Positions 42,650 to 55,801 of a DNA stretch of 64,000 bases are shown piece by piece. Source of the stretch: Metellina segmentata (taxonomy: Eukaryota; Arthropoda; Arachnida; Araneae; Tetragnathidae); NCBI GenBank assembly GCA_947359465.1, contig OX375873.1:95219478-95283477 (forward strand), in the 5' to 3' direction. The notes under the pieces were generated by a model. The model searched no databases, was not told the origin of the DNA, and worked only from the letters and a program-made list of their open reading frames with translations. A program made the translations under genes and the position numbers. The number at the start of each line of letters is the position of its first letter. Position 1 is the stretch's first letter.

Positions 42650-44085
42650 TTAGCAGAAGAGAAAATGCAAAGAGGGCGTTTGGCTGGAACTAACGTCCTA
42701 CTATTAATTCAAATTCATAAAATTTGAATAAGGGACCATATTCATATTAAATTGGGCACCATCTTCATAATTTCCAATAATAAACCCCTTTTTTGACACA
42801 CCATTTCGTCGAATGTGTATCAAAATTTAACTTCAAATACCAAATTTCATGTCATTACGACTTGGCGTTTCGAAGTTCTGAGGATAGAAAGATTGGAGCT
42901 CATAATGTTAAATCAGAGTTTCTTGGACTTTTATGATATCTTCCTAAATAATACTTATATAACGCTGATATTTTGTACCATGTTACTCTTTAACAACCCA
43001 AACACAATCCACCTAGATTTTATTTTTAAAATAGTTTTTAATAAGTAATAGTAGTTATTAAATTAAAGTTTGAAAAGATTATGAATGGGAACCTTGTTAT
43101 ATTTTTATGGAAATCCATTCAAAAGTACTTCTAGTATAGTCATTTAAAATTTCAGCTCTTTTTGATTATTAGCTTTAGGGCTATGTTAAATTTTCCTAAT
43201 AATTACGATGTTAGGGAGAAACCAAAAGTTAATAAAAACGCTCGACAATCCTCGGATAATAGTTCTCGGATCGTTTGCACTTGTATAGTAAATATGAAAA
43301 TGTAATTCTAAAATCGTTTGCACTTGCATAATAAATATAATAATTCTCGGATTGCTGAAAAATATGCTTCAAATAGTGTTCAAATTTGAAATTCGGGTAG
43401 CGGTAAATAACAATTAATCTCGTTCTACGAAAAGCATTTTTTTTTTGTGGAGATTATGCTTGAAATTGAAACTAACGTTAACATTGGATATCTTGAGATA
43501 TATTGATACCAAAGTCATGAAATTTTATATTTAGACTAATTTAACTATGCAGAATCTGATTATGGCATCAAAACATGGTGTTTTAATTAGGAATTTTGCT
43601 GTTTTTGTGCAAAATTTAATATGAAGACACCACACACACCTCCCCCCCGTTTACACAACGTTTTCGTATTTGAATTTGTAGATGACGTTATTCGCTCTAC
43701 AAATTCACCTGAATTCATGATGCCTTTAAATTTTTTTTAGCATGCTCTAGTATGCAAGAATTTGCTCGAAATAAAGAAGTTGGTTCGGTATTCTTTCCCG
43801 CGACTGTACATCGGTTTACTATATGTATTTCTAAATAATGTTTCTCAAGAAGAAATAAAAACATTCATGCAAAGAAAAATTTACTTGGTGCACTTCAACC
43901 GTTTAAAAATCATCACATTCTGGCATAGAAAAACAAAAACCTTGTCTGAAAATTTTGAATTGATGTATTTCACTCGTAAGCCGGCAATATAGACCCTCGA
44001 TTATTGTAATACCTTCAATTTTTTAACGCGTCAAGGAATACTTTTAAAATACTCTTATTGACATGATATTAAAAAATTCGTATAC
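42650..44085. other. Intergenic, no supported gene
   Basis: AT-rich. A direct repeat of about 50 bp (ATCGTTTGCACTTGYATARTAAATAT) occurs at about 43271 and 43313. Confidence 0.4.
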
Positions 44086-44089
44086 ACCT

Positions 44090-44560
44090 CCATCGGACAG
44101 CAGGACTTCGTCAATTACGCGAAGCAAATGAGAAAAGCAGACAGGAAAAGAAACAGAAGTCGTCTCGTTGTCCGAGTCAACTTAAAATTCCGTACCACAA
44201 ACGTACTTAATTGTGATTGTCTGGAAGGTGACAGGTTTCCTATCTGCGCGTCGTCTCTCTTTCGAAAGAACCAGAAATCTTGGTAAGTGGACGCTAACGC
44301 CGCTTTGATTAGAATTAATCTGATAAGAAAACACGTCGAGTTGCCTCATAAAAAACTTGTGCAGAACGCGTCTGGCAGATGAAGCTCTCTCTCACTTTGA
44401 GCTGATCGTTTAAGAGGTTTGCGGATGAAGTCGGGTGTCGCGAATTGTCTCAACTAGAGATAGGGATCGGTTAATCTTCAGTCTCTTTTTCTCACGGATA
44501 AGGGGATTTTACGCAGCCGCGGAAATTGTCGCAACAGAGCTGATACTTTTCGTCGCGACG
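44090..44560. promoter_or_regulatory. CpG-containing block, candidate promoter / 5' exon
   Basis: CpG-richer than its flanks (GCGCGTCGTCTCTC, ACGCAGCCGCGG, TTCGTCGCGACG). A strong splice-donor match, CTTG followed by GTAAGTGG, lies at 44279-44290, with GT at 44283. This could be a non-coding first exon on the plus strand. Nothing identifies the gene it would belong to. Confidence 0.25.
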
Positions 44561-45029
44561 TGAAAGATATGTAAAGTAAAGAGGATGGTATTTGTCGAAT
44601 TTCAATCAGAAAGGGCTTTGGTTGTAAGTCCCAGGAAGGAAGAGATCCAATGCATGGTTCGGTTAGAAAACGAAAAGTCTGATGACTTGGTGATAAGCTC
44701 AATTCCTTATATCCAGGTTATAGAAGAAAATATATTTTACCCACCTATATATAGAGTAATTGCGCCGGTTGGTTTTGGAATTGGACCATATGTGGCCAAG
44801 CTGCGCCTAACACAAGACAACAACAACGAGGTTGGAAAAAGCAAAAGGTAGAAGGTTAGATCAGGGTAAAACAGAAGGAAGGATTGATAATACACTGTCT
44901 AGGGAATATGATGCCCGTACACACGTAAAGATTTGCCCTGAGAGCAGTAGTTGCATCCGAAACTGCCTAGTAGGGGCCAACCTCTGATATAAAACCCTTT
45001 ACTATTTGGATCGTTATTCCTTTTGAAAT

Positions 45030-45289
45030 AGTAGAATAGTTTTGCCTCGACGATGTATCTCTTCAATAACAAAACTGACCAGATTTCTATGGATGAGATA
45101 TTACATCATTGGCTAACTGGACCAGATTTTAATTGACGATGACAATGACATCAATGACAGTTTGAACCAGATGGATGAGGTATCTGGTCATTGAGAAACT
45201 TTACTAGATCATGATGAACGAAATATTTCATTATTAATAAACTGGATCATGATGGACGAGGTTTCTGTCGAAACCATTTGGATAATTAA
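45030..45289. mobile_element. TTAA-ended palindromic repeat element, copy 8
   Basis: Several diverged units (ACAAAACTGACCAGATTTCT, TGATGGACGAGG). The right end, CTGTCGAAACCATTTGGATA, is followed by TTAA at 45286-45289. The left end is worn (TTTTGCCTCGACGATGTATC). Confidence 0.55.
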
Positions 45290-45629
45290 AATGAAAATCG
45301 CAACAATAGTTAAATGATTGGCATAATTAAATTAATGGAAACATTCTTTTAGTTCCGAAGCTAAAATTGTTTGGAAGTTATGCAAGGAAGACTGCATATT
45401 GCAGAATGGATATACGAGGTGTGTGTATGTGCCCCTCGGAGTATTAAACATTGCTGAAGGCTTAGTTATAGAAACGCGTAAATTTACCTTCTCGGTGGTT
45501 TTAGCTTCACGTTGCAAACTGACCTGTAGCGTCCAGACTCTGGAGGAAAACCCTGTTCCAAACTGTCACCAATTCTGGGCAAGAGACAATTTGGTTTTTC
45601 TATTTGGATCTTCATTGCCCTTGAAGTAA

Positions 45630-45725
45630 TATGGCAGTTTTATCTTGACATGGTATCCAATCCTCAACAAATATTATTGAACAGATCGTGGACGAGATAT
45701 CTTGTCGAAACAATTAGATGGTTAA
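45630..45725. mobile_element. TTAA-ended palindromic repeat element, copy 9 (short)
   Basis: The right end is GGACGAGATATCTTGTCGAA then ACAATTAGATGG and TTAA (45722-45725). The left end is a worn ATATGGCAGTTTTATCTTGA. One or two units only. Confidence 0.55.
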
Positions 45726-45729
45726 TTTA

Positions 45730-46555
45730 CCTTATTAATAAGAAGAGTGCTTAGTTGGATTGATAATGAATTTAGATAGCAATGAACATGTAACTTTTTG
45801 CCCGAAGTGTATTCCATTTTGTTTGACATTATTTTTTTATTGATACGGAAGCTAAGTAGCATAATTTTTTTGCCAATGATTCGGGCGAGAAAAGCTGATT
45901 CATACAATTAATATGGAAGAGTTAAGAACAACAAGTCTTGGGAAGTTACACGGAGTACCTAGGTAAAAAAAGCACGCAACCCGGAAGAATGGTTTTTTTT
46001 TTTTTTTTTTTTTGCTAAATAAATTATTTAATCTTTCCTCAATTCTCTTATAATGAACAATATCTTACATAAAAATGATCTTAATTACATTTTTGATGGG
46101 ATAGTACCAATTAAATAAATAATTAAAAAAGTTAAATTTTTCTAAATTTTCTTTGTTATTGATGTATTGTATGGAGCGGACAATTGGTGTCCCTAACGTT
46201 TTCGTGACATCCAAGGGTGTAGCGAGATCATGCTTGCAACTACTTCACACAGCTGCCTATTTGTCTTTTAAAAAATATCAACTGTACTCTACCACCAGAA
46301 AAAATACAAAGCAAATATTCACAATTTCAATCTCTCTTTGTGTCTAAAACAAATGAACAAACTTCATCATCGCGTATGAATAGAGTAAATATGGTAACTA
46401 AAAAATGCTTAAATTGAATTCTCTTCTCAACACTTTATGGGACATTAACAAACCACATTAATAAACAACTACTGTACAATACTTTTAATGTAACTGCGAA
46501 TGAACAATCTTAATTTTTTAACTATAGCCTGCACTAAAACAAAATCTTATTTGAT
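45730..46555. other. Intergenic, no supported gene
   Basis: AT-rich, with a T-run of about 20 bases near 45993-46012. No gene. Confidence 0.45.
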
Positions 46556-46559
46556 TTAT

Positions 46560-48540
46560 TTTCCTTTTCGAATTCTAACAGCTAAAGAACCATTTGTTTC
46601 AGTCAGAAATAGGTTACTTTTCCCAAATAATAAACTTTACCTACTACCAATGAAAAATTTGATGGGTGACCACATATAACAGAAACTAGCAACACCAGAC
46701 CTATTTCTCTCCAATAGAACAACTGCTAATTTTTCTCACTACCATACTGTTCATTAAACTGTATTTCTATCAAATTCAAATGTATAAATTGTGAAGTTGT
46801 TACTTCACAGGAACAATCATCTCTAGATTTACTTTCATTTTTGATTTGCATAGATAGATATTGTAGGTATTGCGCACTCCGCAACAACAAAGTTTTTCAA
46901 GCCCAATTTCTATTGGTTGCCATTTGTATCCCGCGCTACGTAGCTGAACAATAGAGGAGAAGAAGGTCAAATATATCGAAGCCAAAAACATCTATCTGCG
47001 AAAGCCTCGATTCTTTGAAATTGAAACCCGTGGAATAGGTTAGGTGGGAGAACAGTTCGAAATTGATTGTACCCTTCACAAAAACAAAGTGTTTTCTAGG
47101 TTTTCCATACATTTCAGAAGAATAAACAGTACTTTTGCCGAGCACTACCTAACAAAATACACCAGGGGTGTCCTCCGATCGAAGAAAGTCACGCCACAAC
47201 GATCCCTACCATGCAGAAAGAGTTCTCTTCCAACGAAGTCTTTTCTTGATTTACTTTCATTCTTCCCGAACCATGAAACTCTATCTATGACTGTGTAAAA
47301 GCTTACAGATTGGTAAAACACCAATGGTTCCTCCCAGGCGGAATGTGACCACTGCTGGCCTCACTTTTAAACTCTTGTATGTCAAGTTTAAGACATTAAG
47401 ATTGAAATTGCACCCCATAAAAATAAAATATTCCCTAGATTTACTTCGCCTTTGTGTTTCCAAGATCCAAAATACCATTCATTGAGAAGAAGAAACACTG
47501 CTTTTCCCAACCGCTATCAAACTAAAACCCACGGAATAGATAAGGTGTGACCACGGACTCTTTTCAATCAGGTTTAAACGTATGGATTGAAATTACATCA
47601 CCAACAAAAACAGTCTACTAGATTTACTTTCCTTCTCTATTTCCAACAGCCTAAAGATCTTCTCCAACAGAAAGAAGAAACGAATTCATTTCAAAAGAAG
47701 CATAATGCTTACCCCAACCACCATAAAACTGAAACCCATATTCATCTACAAGGGATGATTACAGATCGGAAAATGCAACGTCAAAGCGATTCCTCAATAA
47801 AAAAAAGAGTGGTCACAACCTTGTGTGTCTTACTACCTTACTTTCCTGAAACTTTTTTTTCTATAGAATTCAAACGTATAGAGATTGAAAAATTGTACCT
47901 CTTATAAAACAAAGTCTACTCTAGATTTACTTTAAAACCAAAGGACCATTCGTTTCAGAAGCAACATAATACTTTCCCCAACCACACAATCAAACTGAAA
48001 CCCATATTCATCTACAAGGGATGATTACAGATTAGAAGATGCAACGTCAAAGCGATTCCTCAATAAAGAAAAGAGTGGTCACAACCTTGTGTGTCTTACT
48101 ACCTTACTTTCCTGAAACTTTTTTTTTCTATAGAATTCAAACGTATAGAGATTGAAAAATTGTACCTCTTATAAAACAAAGTCTACTCTAGATTTACTTT
48201 AAAACCAAAGGACCATTCGTTTCAGAAGCAACATAATACTTTCCCCAACCACACCATCAAACTGAAACCCATATTCATCTACAAGGGATGATTACAGATC
48301 GGAAAATGCAACGTCAAAGCGATTCCTCAATAAAGAAAAGAGTGGTCACAACCTTGTGTGTCTTACTACCTTACTTTCCTGAAACTTTTTTTCTGTAGAA
48401 TTCAAACGTATAGAGATTGAAATTGTACCTCTTATAAAACAAAGTCTACTCTAGATTTACTTTAAAACCAAAGGACCATTCGTTTCAGAAGCAACATAAT
48501 ACTTTCCCCAACCACCATCGAACTGAAATCCGCTGAGTTG
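46560..48540 (+). repeat. Tandem array of about 267-bp units, decaying outward
   Basis: The anchor CTAGATTTACTTT recurs near 46823, 47436, 47618, 47921, 48188 and 48451, with CTAGG at 47097. The three right-hand units (about 47690-48480) are nearly identical, sharing CAACGTCAAAGCGATTCCTC, AGAGTGGTCACAACCTTGTG and GAATTCAAACGTATAGAGAT. Units to the left are older and irregular in length. A last, partly different unit (CAGAGCGATTCCTCCCAAAC near 48570) leads into GC-rich sequence. Open frames within are not kept from unit to unit. Confidence 0.8.
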
Positions 48541-48599
48541 TCTAGGGGTGACCACAGATCGGAAAAAGTAACGCCAGAGCGATTCCTCCCAAACGGAAA

Positions 48600-48830
48600 G
48601 AGTGGCCACAACTGGTCTCACCTGGGCCGAGCGGCGACCGCTAGGGGGCGGCCTACTTTTGGACCACCGTCTAATGAAAGCAAGGTAGTCAGATGGACTC
48701 TATGCACAAGTACAGGTGTGTCCGTCTCGACCGGTGGACGGTTCGAGCCCGTACGGACACTGTTATTCCTCTTCCCCGAGTCATTATGTGTGGGAGTGGG
48801 ACGTGAAGCCATGAATGGCACGTGATCTTC
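48600..48830. other. GC-rich block with hairpin
   Basis: It contains CCGCTAGGGGGCGGCC (48639-48654), similar to a CTCF-type core, and a hairpin GTGTCCGT...ACGGACAC (48718-48760) whose loop includes GGACGGTTCGAGCCCG, a box-B-like string. It might be a Pol III-derived repeat or a regulatory block. It joins the tandem array to the candidate exon on the right. Confidence 0.3.
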
Positions 48831-48880
48831 GAGCAGTTGCCACTCAACTGAAATAAATTTCACTTTTTTATTCTGTGAAG

Positions 48881-49099
48881 GATTATGCTGAAAACGCAAT
48901 CGCCCACGCCGGGTGGTGGGTACTCGAATCCGTAAAGTACGGAGTCCTGGTGTACCGCGGTACCCGTGATTTTTGTGTTATTTACAAAGGGATGACAGCG
49001 AGCGGTACTGAGTGCACAAGTTTGACCCCTTTGGTAACGAACAGTGGAGTTACTTTGAAGCAGCTCATGATGACCACTGACATGGCTGAATTTCAAGAT
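48881..49099 (+). CDS. Candidate internal coding exon, family unknown
   Basis: A pyrimidine-rich acceptor (TTTTTTATTCTGTGAAG) ends at 48880, and a strong donor (CAAGAT|GTAAGTACT) starts at 49100. Between them are 219 bp, exactly 73 codons, open in phase 0, beginning DYAENAIAHAGWWVLESVKY and ending TTDMAEFQD. Codons starting with G are frequent, as in real coding sequence. I recognise no domain; there are two cysteines and no membrane segment. The reverse strand is open as well (it includes GFEYPPPGVGDCVF), so the strand is not beyond doubt. The segment lies next to a tandem array, so it could also belong to a repeat with coding ancestry. Confidence 0.35.
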
Positions 49100-49109
49100 G
49101 TAAGTACTC

Positions 49110-50935
49110 ATCTAACACTTTTTCCCTTTGCTTGTGAAAATTGACTGCCTAATGCTCAAACTAAATTTGCCTTACCTCTAGCGAACTTTGTTAGAAGCAC
49201 ATCATTTACCCTAAAAATATAAATTTCACTGAAATGAAGTGAAGAAAAATGTATGAAGCTATTTTTTAAATTATATTTCTACGAAACATGAACATCCTGC
49301 ATTTGCAGCTTTTACTTCATTAAGTAGTACAAATGAATTAGTTCTGATTTGTAGAACAATATTACTGTTGGAACTAATTAATTTCTTATTAAAAAAATCT
49401 TTGTAAAGTTTATTTTTTATGTGTACGCTGGATATTTTCAACTGTCATTTTCAGTAATTTCAACTGTCATAGAACTATTGCATTTAATTCTTTTTGTTAA
49501 ATTGATGAGTTAAACTTTTTGTAAGTTTCGACTCGATAGGTGAAAGGGTACAATTTTAATTGAGCTCACAATTTACATTTGATAATATTTATTGGCAGAT
49601 TATTTATTATTTATTCTAATTTCTGGGGTTTTAGCAGTTGCTTTCTTGACTGCTTCAAATTCAGTTTTCTATTTGACTTTCCCTGTGTTGCTTTAAATTC
49701 CCTTCTCTGTTTAACATTTATACTAAGCTTTTACTTTTTTTATAAAGTTTAGGCAGTTCTAGGCTCTTATGCGTAGTTAACTTTTGCATGTACACTTCTA
49801 TGTAGAGTCGACTTTTGATATGTAGGGTTTTAAAAGACTAATTATTTCAAATGTTATGGAAACGGAAGAGAAGAGAGAAAGAAATTATTTTTGAAGTTTA
49901 TGAAATATCAAAGATTAAGATAAAGTACTTACATGTACTAAGGCATTTTTTAAGGTAAAATAACACCAATTGGACTGCACCAATGAAATTATTAAGAATA
50001 TTTAACATTGATATGATAAAATATTTCAGATCATTTATATAGGTCATTTAATGTTAATTTTTCCTTTTTGTTAAAATTGTGTTATCTTAAAGCATTTATG
50101 TGTAACGTTTTTAAAAAGTAAGGGATTATGTTATTTTTTGTGTGTATTAAAGTAACTAGGAAGAAGATACTTTAAAGTTTGGACACAAACCAATTTTAAT
50201 TTTGTGGTAAAAAAACATTCTTCCTTCTATATGCGAATTTTTCTTTTTATATCATTGAGTTCTAAATAAAAAGATGATAAATATGTGCTGATAATGATAA
50301 AACAAATTTCAGTTAAATCATTTTTATTCTTATAGTCATAATATTCTTTGTTTAAATATTGCAGTTCTACAGCCTTTTTTATTATAAGTTTTCATCTCTA
50401 CGATGCAAATAATGGTAAAAGATCTTTTTAACGTAATAGAAAACTTGGAATAGAATGTAATTCATAGAATGGAAGCAACATAATATAGGAAATATACGAA
50501 ACAGAACATATAAGCTATAAACTGACGCTGCAAACGATATTGTCTGTGAATACAAAATAAAATCATGGTAGTTTATTTAATTGGAAATAAAAAAAACTAC
50601 AGTTCAAAATTTTCATCCGTTATAATTTAGTTCTTGAAAAATGTCCAGTATTTGCTAAAAAAATCACAATTTATGTTTACGCTTTTCCCAAAATTTATTC
50701 ATACTTAAAGATAAAACGTTAACTCTATAAAACACAACTCTTCCCTTTTTGGTTTAAAAAGACAAATTTCAACTTGATAAATGATTCATCAACCTACTTT
50801 TATAAAACCAATTTTGCTTTTATTTCAATAAAACAAGTCATCTCGTTTTGAGAAGTCTCAAAAAGAAAATTCAATCACTTCTATAAATAGCCATAAATTG
50901 AAGTCTGGCGTTTGATCTCGAAATAATCACGATAA
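49110..50935. other. Intergenic or intronic, no supported gene
   Basis: Very AT-rich sequence with no frame or repeat that I recognise. If the flanking candidate exons are real, this would be intron or spacer between genes on opposite strands. Confidence 0.45.
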
Positions 50936-50950
50936 TCCTACAATACTTAC

Positions 50951-51148
50951 GTAACACAGTAAGACTCGGGTAATACTGGACAATCAGACAAACAAAGGCA
51001 CGACAGCCAGAAACGCGACGAATGTGTTCCCCTGTTTCCTCATTCACGAACAAAGGGACTAAACGCAGGCCGTGTGCACACCGTCGCTTAGCCGGCACGG
51101 TGTCGACATAAGTGCCGTCGAGTGCGCAAACCGTAAAAATAGATCGAC
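50951..51148 (-). CDS. Candidate phase 1-1 exon of a cysteine-containing protein
   Basis: On the minus strand a possible acceptor (GATTGTATAAG) is followed at 51148 by 198 bp open to a strong donor GTTAC|GTAAGTATT (GT at 50950-50949). The frame enters and leaves in phase 1, the arrangement common to extracellular modules. The product reads FTVCALDGTYVDTVPAKRRC, then AHGLRLVPLFVNEETGEHIR and RVSGCRAFVC, giving four cysteines. GC content is clearly above the AT-rich flanks. The acceptor is weak in pyrimidines. I cannot name a family; a secreted or receptor-type protein is a guess from phase and cysteines only. Confidence 0.35.
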
Positions 51149-51179
51149 CTTATACAATCGCAGAGGTTCACTATTGTTA

Positions 51180-52410
51180 TCCGCCTCCTAATCTACATTT
51201 CATACTCGCGTTTTTCGTCTTCTTCCATATGATTTTGTATTGCTTCTTATCTCCTTTCCTGTCTTTATAATTTCCCTGTTTCTCGTTTTTAAATATTATT
51301 TTCTTCCGCTCTGTAACACCGCGATCTCGTTTTTTCTTTCTGGTCGAGGAAAAGATGCTGGGATTAGTATGGGAACGTTCAATTGTTTTGGGAAAAACAT
51401 TGTGAGTAAAAATAAAACAGAAAAAGGCGTTTGTGATTTTTTAGAGATGAAAATTACAGGATTCTGATGTTTTGTTTTGAGTCTGTCTGAATGTTTATGC
51501 CCTCTCTAAGTAGATGTCTTCCTGGTTAAGGTATGGATAATTCGTGTAGGCAAAATAGATGTTCTTGTGTTTAGTAAATATTTAATACAAAGATTTAAAA
51601 AAATTAATGTTATGATTTAAATAATCTGTATAATAACTTTATATTTCTTGAAACAAAATTAAGCTGGTCATTGAGAATTATGTTTAAATATTTTGAAAAT
51701 CTATTTAGTTATGACATCTATGACGATTTAGTAACGTGATGTTTGCCAAGTAAGCTTCAAGAAGCACTTTCAAAACCAACGGAAGTTTTTCTATTTTTCT
51801 GTTAACTTTATTCGTTGCTTTTTTGTACCAAAAGTCCTTAATTCTTTGATCTGAGTGGAGCGGACCCTTGATATTGTGTCGAATTTTTTGAATACTCTTT
51901 AACATTTTGTTCATCAGCATTACTAGCATCTTATACAACTTGATTTTATTTCACAAGATAAGAAATAACGTTAATAAGAATAAGTTCGTAGCGTTAACTT
52001 TACTAGAACCCCAAACAGAGTATACCTAATTCCATCACCCCCGTTAATTTGACGGTTATTTGAAATCGTTTAATTCATTATTACTTTTAATTTCTTTAAT
52101 ATTTAAATAATTAATTAACAGATATAGCTTTCATGTTCAAATATTTTTTTATACCTCACTTATTTTTGAATTCTCAGAAATAAAGTGTTCGGGAGTGAAC
52201 ATTTTGCCAAACGTATTTCTTACATGGAATAAAAATTCTATTTAACCCCAGAATACCCTATTGATCTACTTCTCTCTATCCATTCTTTTTACAATTACTT
52301 TACTTTGTCTATCTTGTATTTAGAGCAGGTTGGCCAAATATGACCAAAACCCCCAAAAACTAACCAAATGTTATTAGCTCTATTTTTGTTGCAGTGCTTA
52401 ATTTGACAGG
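51180..52410. other. Intergenic, no supported gene
   Basis: AT-rich, with a hydrophobic 75-codon plus frame (51240-51467) of AT-driven composition that I do not support as a gene. Confidence 0.4.
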
Positions 52411-52414
52411 TTGG

Positions 52415-52470
52415 TTGATTGGTTGTTGAATTAACGTCGCACTGGAGCAACGCAATGGGCTAACCGATTT
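52415..52470 (-). mobile_element. tRNA-SINE 3' end fragment
   Basis: A GGTTGGTTGATTGGTTGTTG tail joined to AATTAACGTCGCACTGGAGC and AACGCAATGGGCTA. Confidence 0.7.
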
Positions 52471-52479
52471 GATGGGTTT

Positions 52480-55400
52480 GATTTTATTGGAAATCTGGTT
52501 TGACAAGTTCGGTGAGTGTCACCCAATCCTTTGTCGATAGTCTTCGATTTGGGCACTGTTTTAGAGCAAGTTTTTTTTCATATCTATATACTGTCTATGT
52601 ATTCTTTCATTAACATAACATGTGTATCGCGAGTTTTAGATAGAGAAATAAACGGAAATTTGATTTCTTAAGCCATTTTCGAAATACATAGATTTTAATA
52701 AACTATGAAATAATTAAGTCCGTCAATTGACAGATTTTGGCGTATTCAAGTATCCTATGATACAAGACTTTGAAATTAGAAATGCCGAGGAAAATAAACT
52801 GACACAAAAATCATTGACAAAAGTCAACGTAAATTCTGATAGAAACAACTTAATGAATTTTTCAATTTTATACAAGAAATCTGAAACCATTAATTTTTAT
52901 GGTTTGAATGATCTCGTTTCAATAAGAATTTTGATAAAGTATTGACGCAAAAAGTATTCAAGTTAAGGAAAGTTTCGTCCTTTTTGTTTTACAAGTCCTA
53001 ACCAATAACTATCATTATAATTATTGCAAGAATTACCAGATATTTTTTTTAACAACAGTTAGGAATTCCAATAGTAATTTATGTTTCCAAACCAGTATAA
53101 TTTGGAAATAATATTTTGTTACTACCCAAACTTAAAATCTGTCCTAAAGACTAGTTGTATGAACTTTTCTTAAAGTACTCTGTTTATATATGTTTAACAC
53201 ACACACACAATACCACAATCCAATGTTTACTTACAACGCAGTCGTCTTTTACTATTTATAAGCGTTTATATTATTATTTGCTGCAACTATTAGTGGTGTG
53301 CTGTAAAACTCAAGAACACATAATTATAATTTTTATGCGTGTTTAATCGAGCTGTTATATTGGTTGCTTGATTGAAAATGTTGCTTTATGGCAAAATATG
53401 TGGTTATACATGAATAAAAAAGTCTTGAAAAAGTTCGTATACTGAAATAATCACGACGAATATTTAATAGCAGTGAGATAAAAATTATAAGTCCACCATA
53501 CAGCCTTTTAAAAAAATTTCCTGCTTTTAATTTATTTAAAGTAAATATATGCTATAGCAAATATAAAAATTTATTTATAGTAAATATATACTGTATCCGT
53601 TACTAAATTGTTAATGTATTCCATGAGTTTCACTTCCTTCAACAGATCTAATTCGAATTCTCAGATTCCTTGAACCACGGTTTTAAGTTTAGAAAATAAC
53701 AGGTTTCAATAATAATATTATCTGTGTTATTATGTTTTTACTGATAAAAAGGTAGTTTATATAGATAGATATGTTATACGCGCAGCGCATATCATGAATG
53801 TGTATTTTCTTTAAGTGACCTAGGGTTAAATATAGATGAAACAGATAAACTGCTTTAAGAAATAAGCGTAAAAATAAATGGCTTCGAATAAGTGATCTGC
53901 TGATAGCTTATAAGATAACTTGCTAACTCATTTGACCCATCGTGATTTTCTCAGTGAAACTCCTAACCTGTCATTAGGTTATGTACGTTGCTGTTTTATG
54001 AAGTTTTTGTGTCTCATTCGCTATTCTTTGGTCTGTATCATTCGCATCTCATTGTATTAGGTTGTTTGCATGTACGGATGATGTCATATACGCTTAAAGT
54101 TTAAGGGAGAAATCAGGAACTTCATAAAATGTCTGTCATGTATTTTGAAATTTCTCAAATTGTTACTAGTTAAAGGGGACACTAAATTAACAATAGGATT
54201 TTATAACAATCGTTTAATAACTGTAAAATAAACATTTTTAGTATTCTACGAAAACGCCTATGTATAAAGTTTGGTTAAATAGTATTTTTCATTTGGAGTT
54301 ATTGCATAAAAAGTGGTTAGAATTTTGATAAATTAGCAAAATTGATAGGTGCCATACGCATTGAATTTTCATGTATTGTCGGTATTTGAATTCACGTAAT
54401 AATTTCTATACATATGCTCAGTGATCTCATTTCAAAATTAGACTTATAGAAAAATCTGAATTAACTGGTTTTTTGTCGTATATTTACTATATTTATCTGG
54501 CTATATGTTTTATGTTGTAGTATATATAACTTACAAGAATTATCATTTTTGAAACATCTTTCTGATATATATATATAGAGTTTTATATCAGTTAATTTTA
54601 ATGCTAAAATTAAATAGATTTTTTTTATCTTATTTGGTGTACTTGAAAGTCCACTGTCTTCTTAAATTTATTTCCACAAAGAAAAAGCTAAATATCTTCG
54701 AAAGTTTCTTCTAAGCACGGTTTCAGTCATATATTGACTTGTCATTATTTTAATATAATATGAAATGGATTTAACGAAACTACTCTAAAATAGTACCTTA
54801 CATAAAAGAATAAACCCCTTACTATGATTCAGTATTTATTCTTGCGAATCATGATTGTTCAAGATGAATTGTGCCAAATATTTATAAATTCAAGTATTTA
54901 AAGAGATACAACATGGCGGTCACAAGTGAAGGGTTATTTTCTTGACTCCTCCCACATGTTCCACTGACCTATCAAATGCTGAAAGCCGATTGGAATAGAG
55001 ATGTAATGGAAAAGCAATTGATTTTTACTCTTGCTTTCGTAATTGAATAGGCACTGCATTAAAATATGCATCAGATGCTTGAGTAGAAATTTATGGTTAT
55101 ATATTTTATCATTATAATGCAAAAAATTATCTTTGAATTTTTTTATTGGATGTAAAAAATAAGCCAATTTTTACACATCACACAAGCACACGAGCTTAGA
55201 CACAGCTTTGCAATACCTACGTTTATAAGATCATAAGATCAAAAAACAAATTCGAGAATAACACAGCATTTTACATCCGCATTTCTTTCCTATATTAAAC
55301 GTAAAATATAACCACAAGAATTATATACATTTTCTAATTTTTCATCTGTTTGGTTTAAGTTTTCTGAATCATCGTCGTTTAGTTTTAAACATTGTTTGTA

Positions 55401-55795
55401 ATAAGTGATTTCTAAGTCTTAAAATCAGGACAATAAGCTGATTTTATAACATTTAAAGAAAGGATTCTTGTATATATTAGCTATAATATCTATCGCTGAA
55501 AAAAATTTCAAATTTATATTCTTTTATTGCATTGACCATAACGTAACAATAATTTTTTGAGTATCTATCACATATACTATAGTTATTGAAGCCTTCACAT
55601 TTATACAATAATCCACATTTTATACCAAATTTTTAAGACTTCTTCTTCAGGCATAAGAAACCTCCGAACTATCAATACATAGGTAATTACATGGATGCGC
55701 AATTACCTTAAAAATTCGTCTAGCGTAACTACTGCTAACAATAATTACTAAAGTTTCATTTAATTACTTCGTGTATTAAATTAAAGTATCGTAGT
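52480..55795. other. Intergenic, no supported gene
   Basis: AT-rich throughout. A short (CA)n lies near 53198-53209 and TAGTAAATATATRCT-like repeats near 53530-53592. No coding region. Confidence 0.45.
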
Positions 55796-55801
55796 TTTGA
55801 G

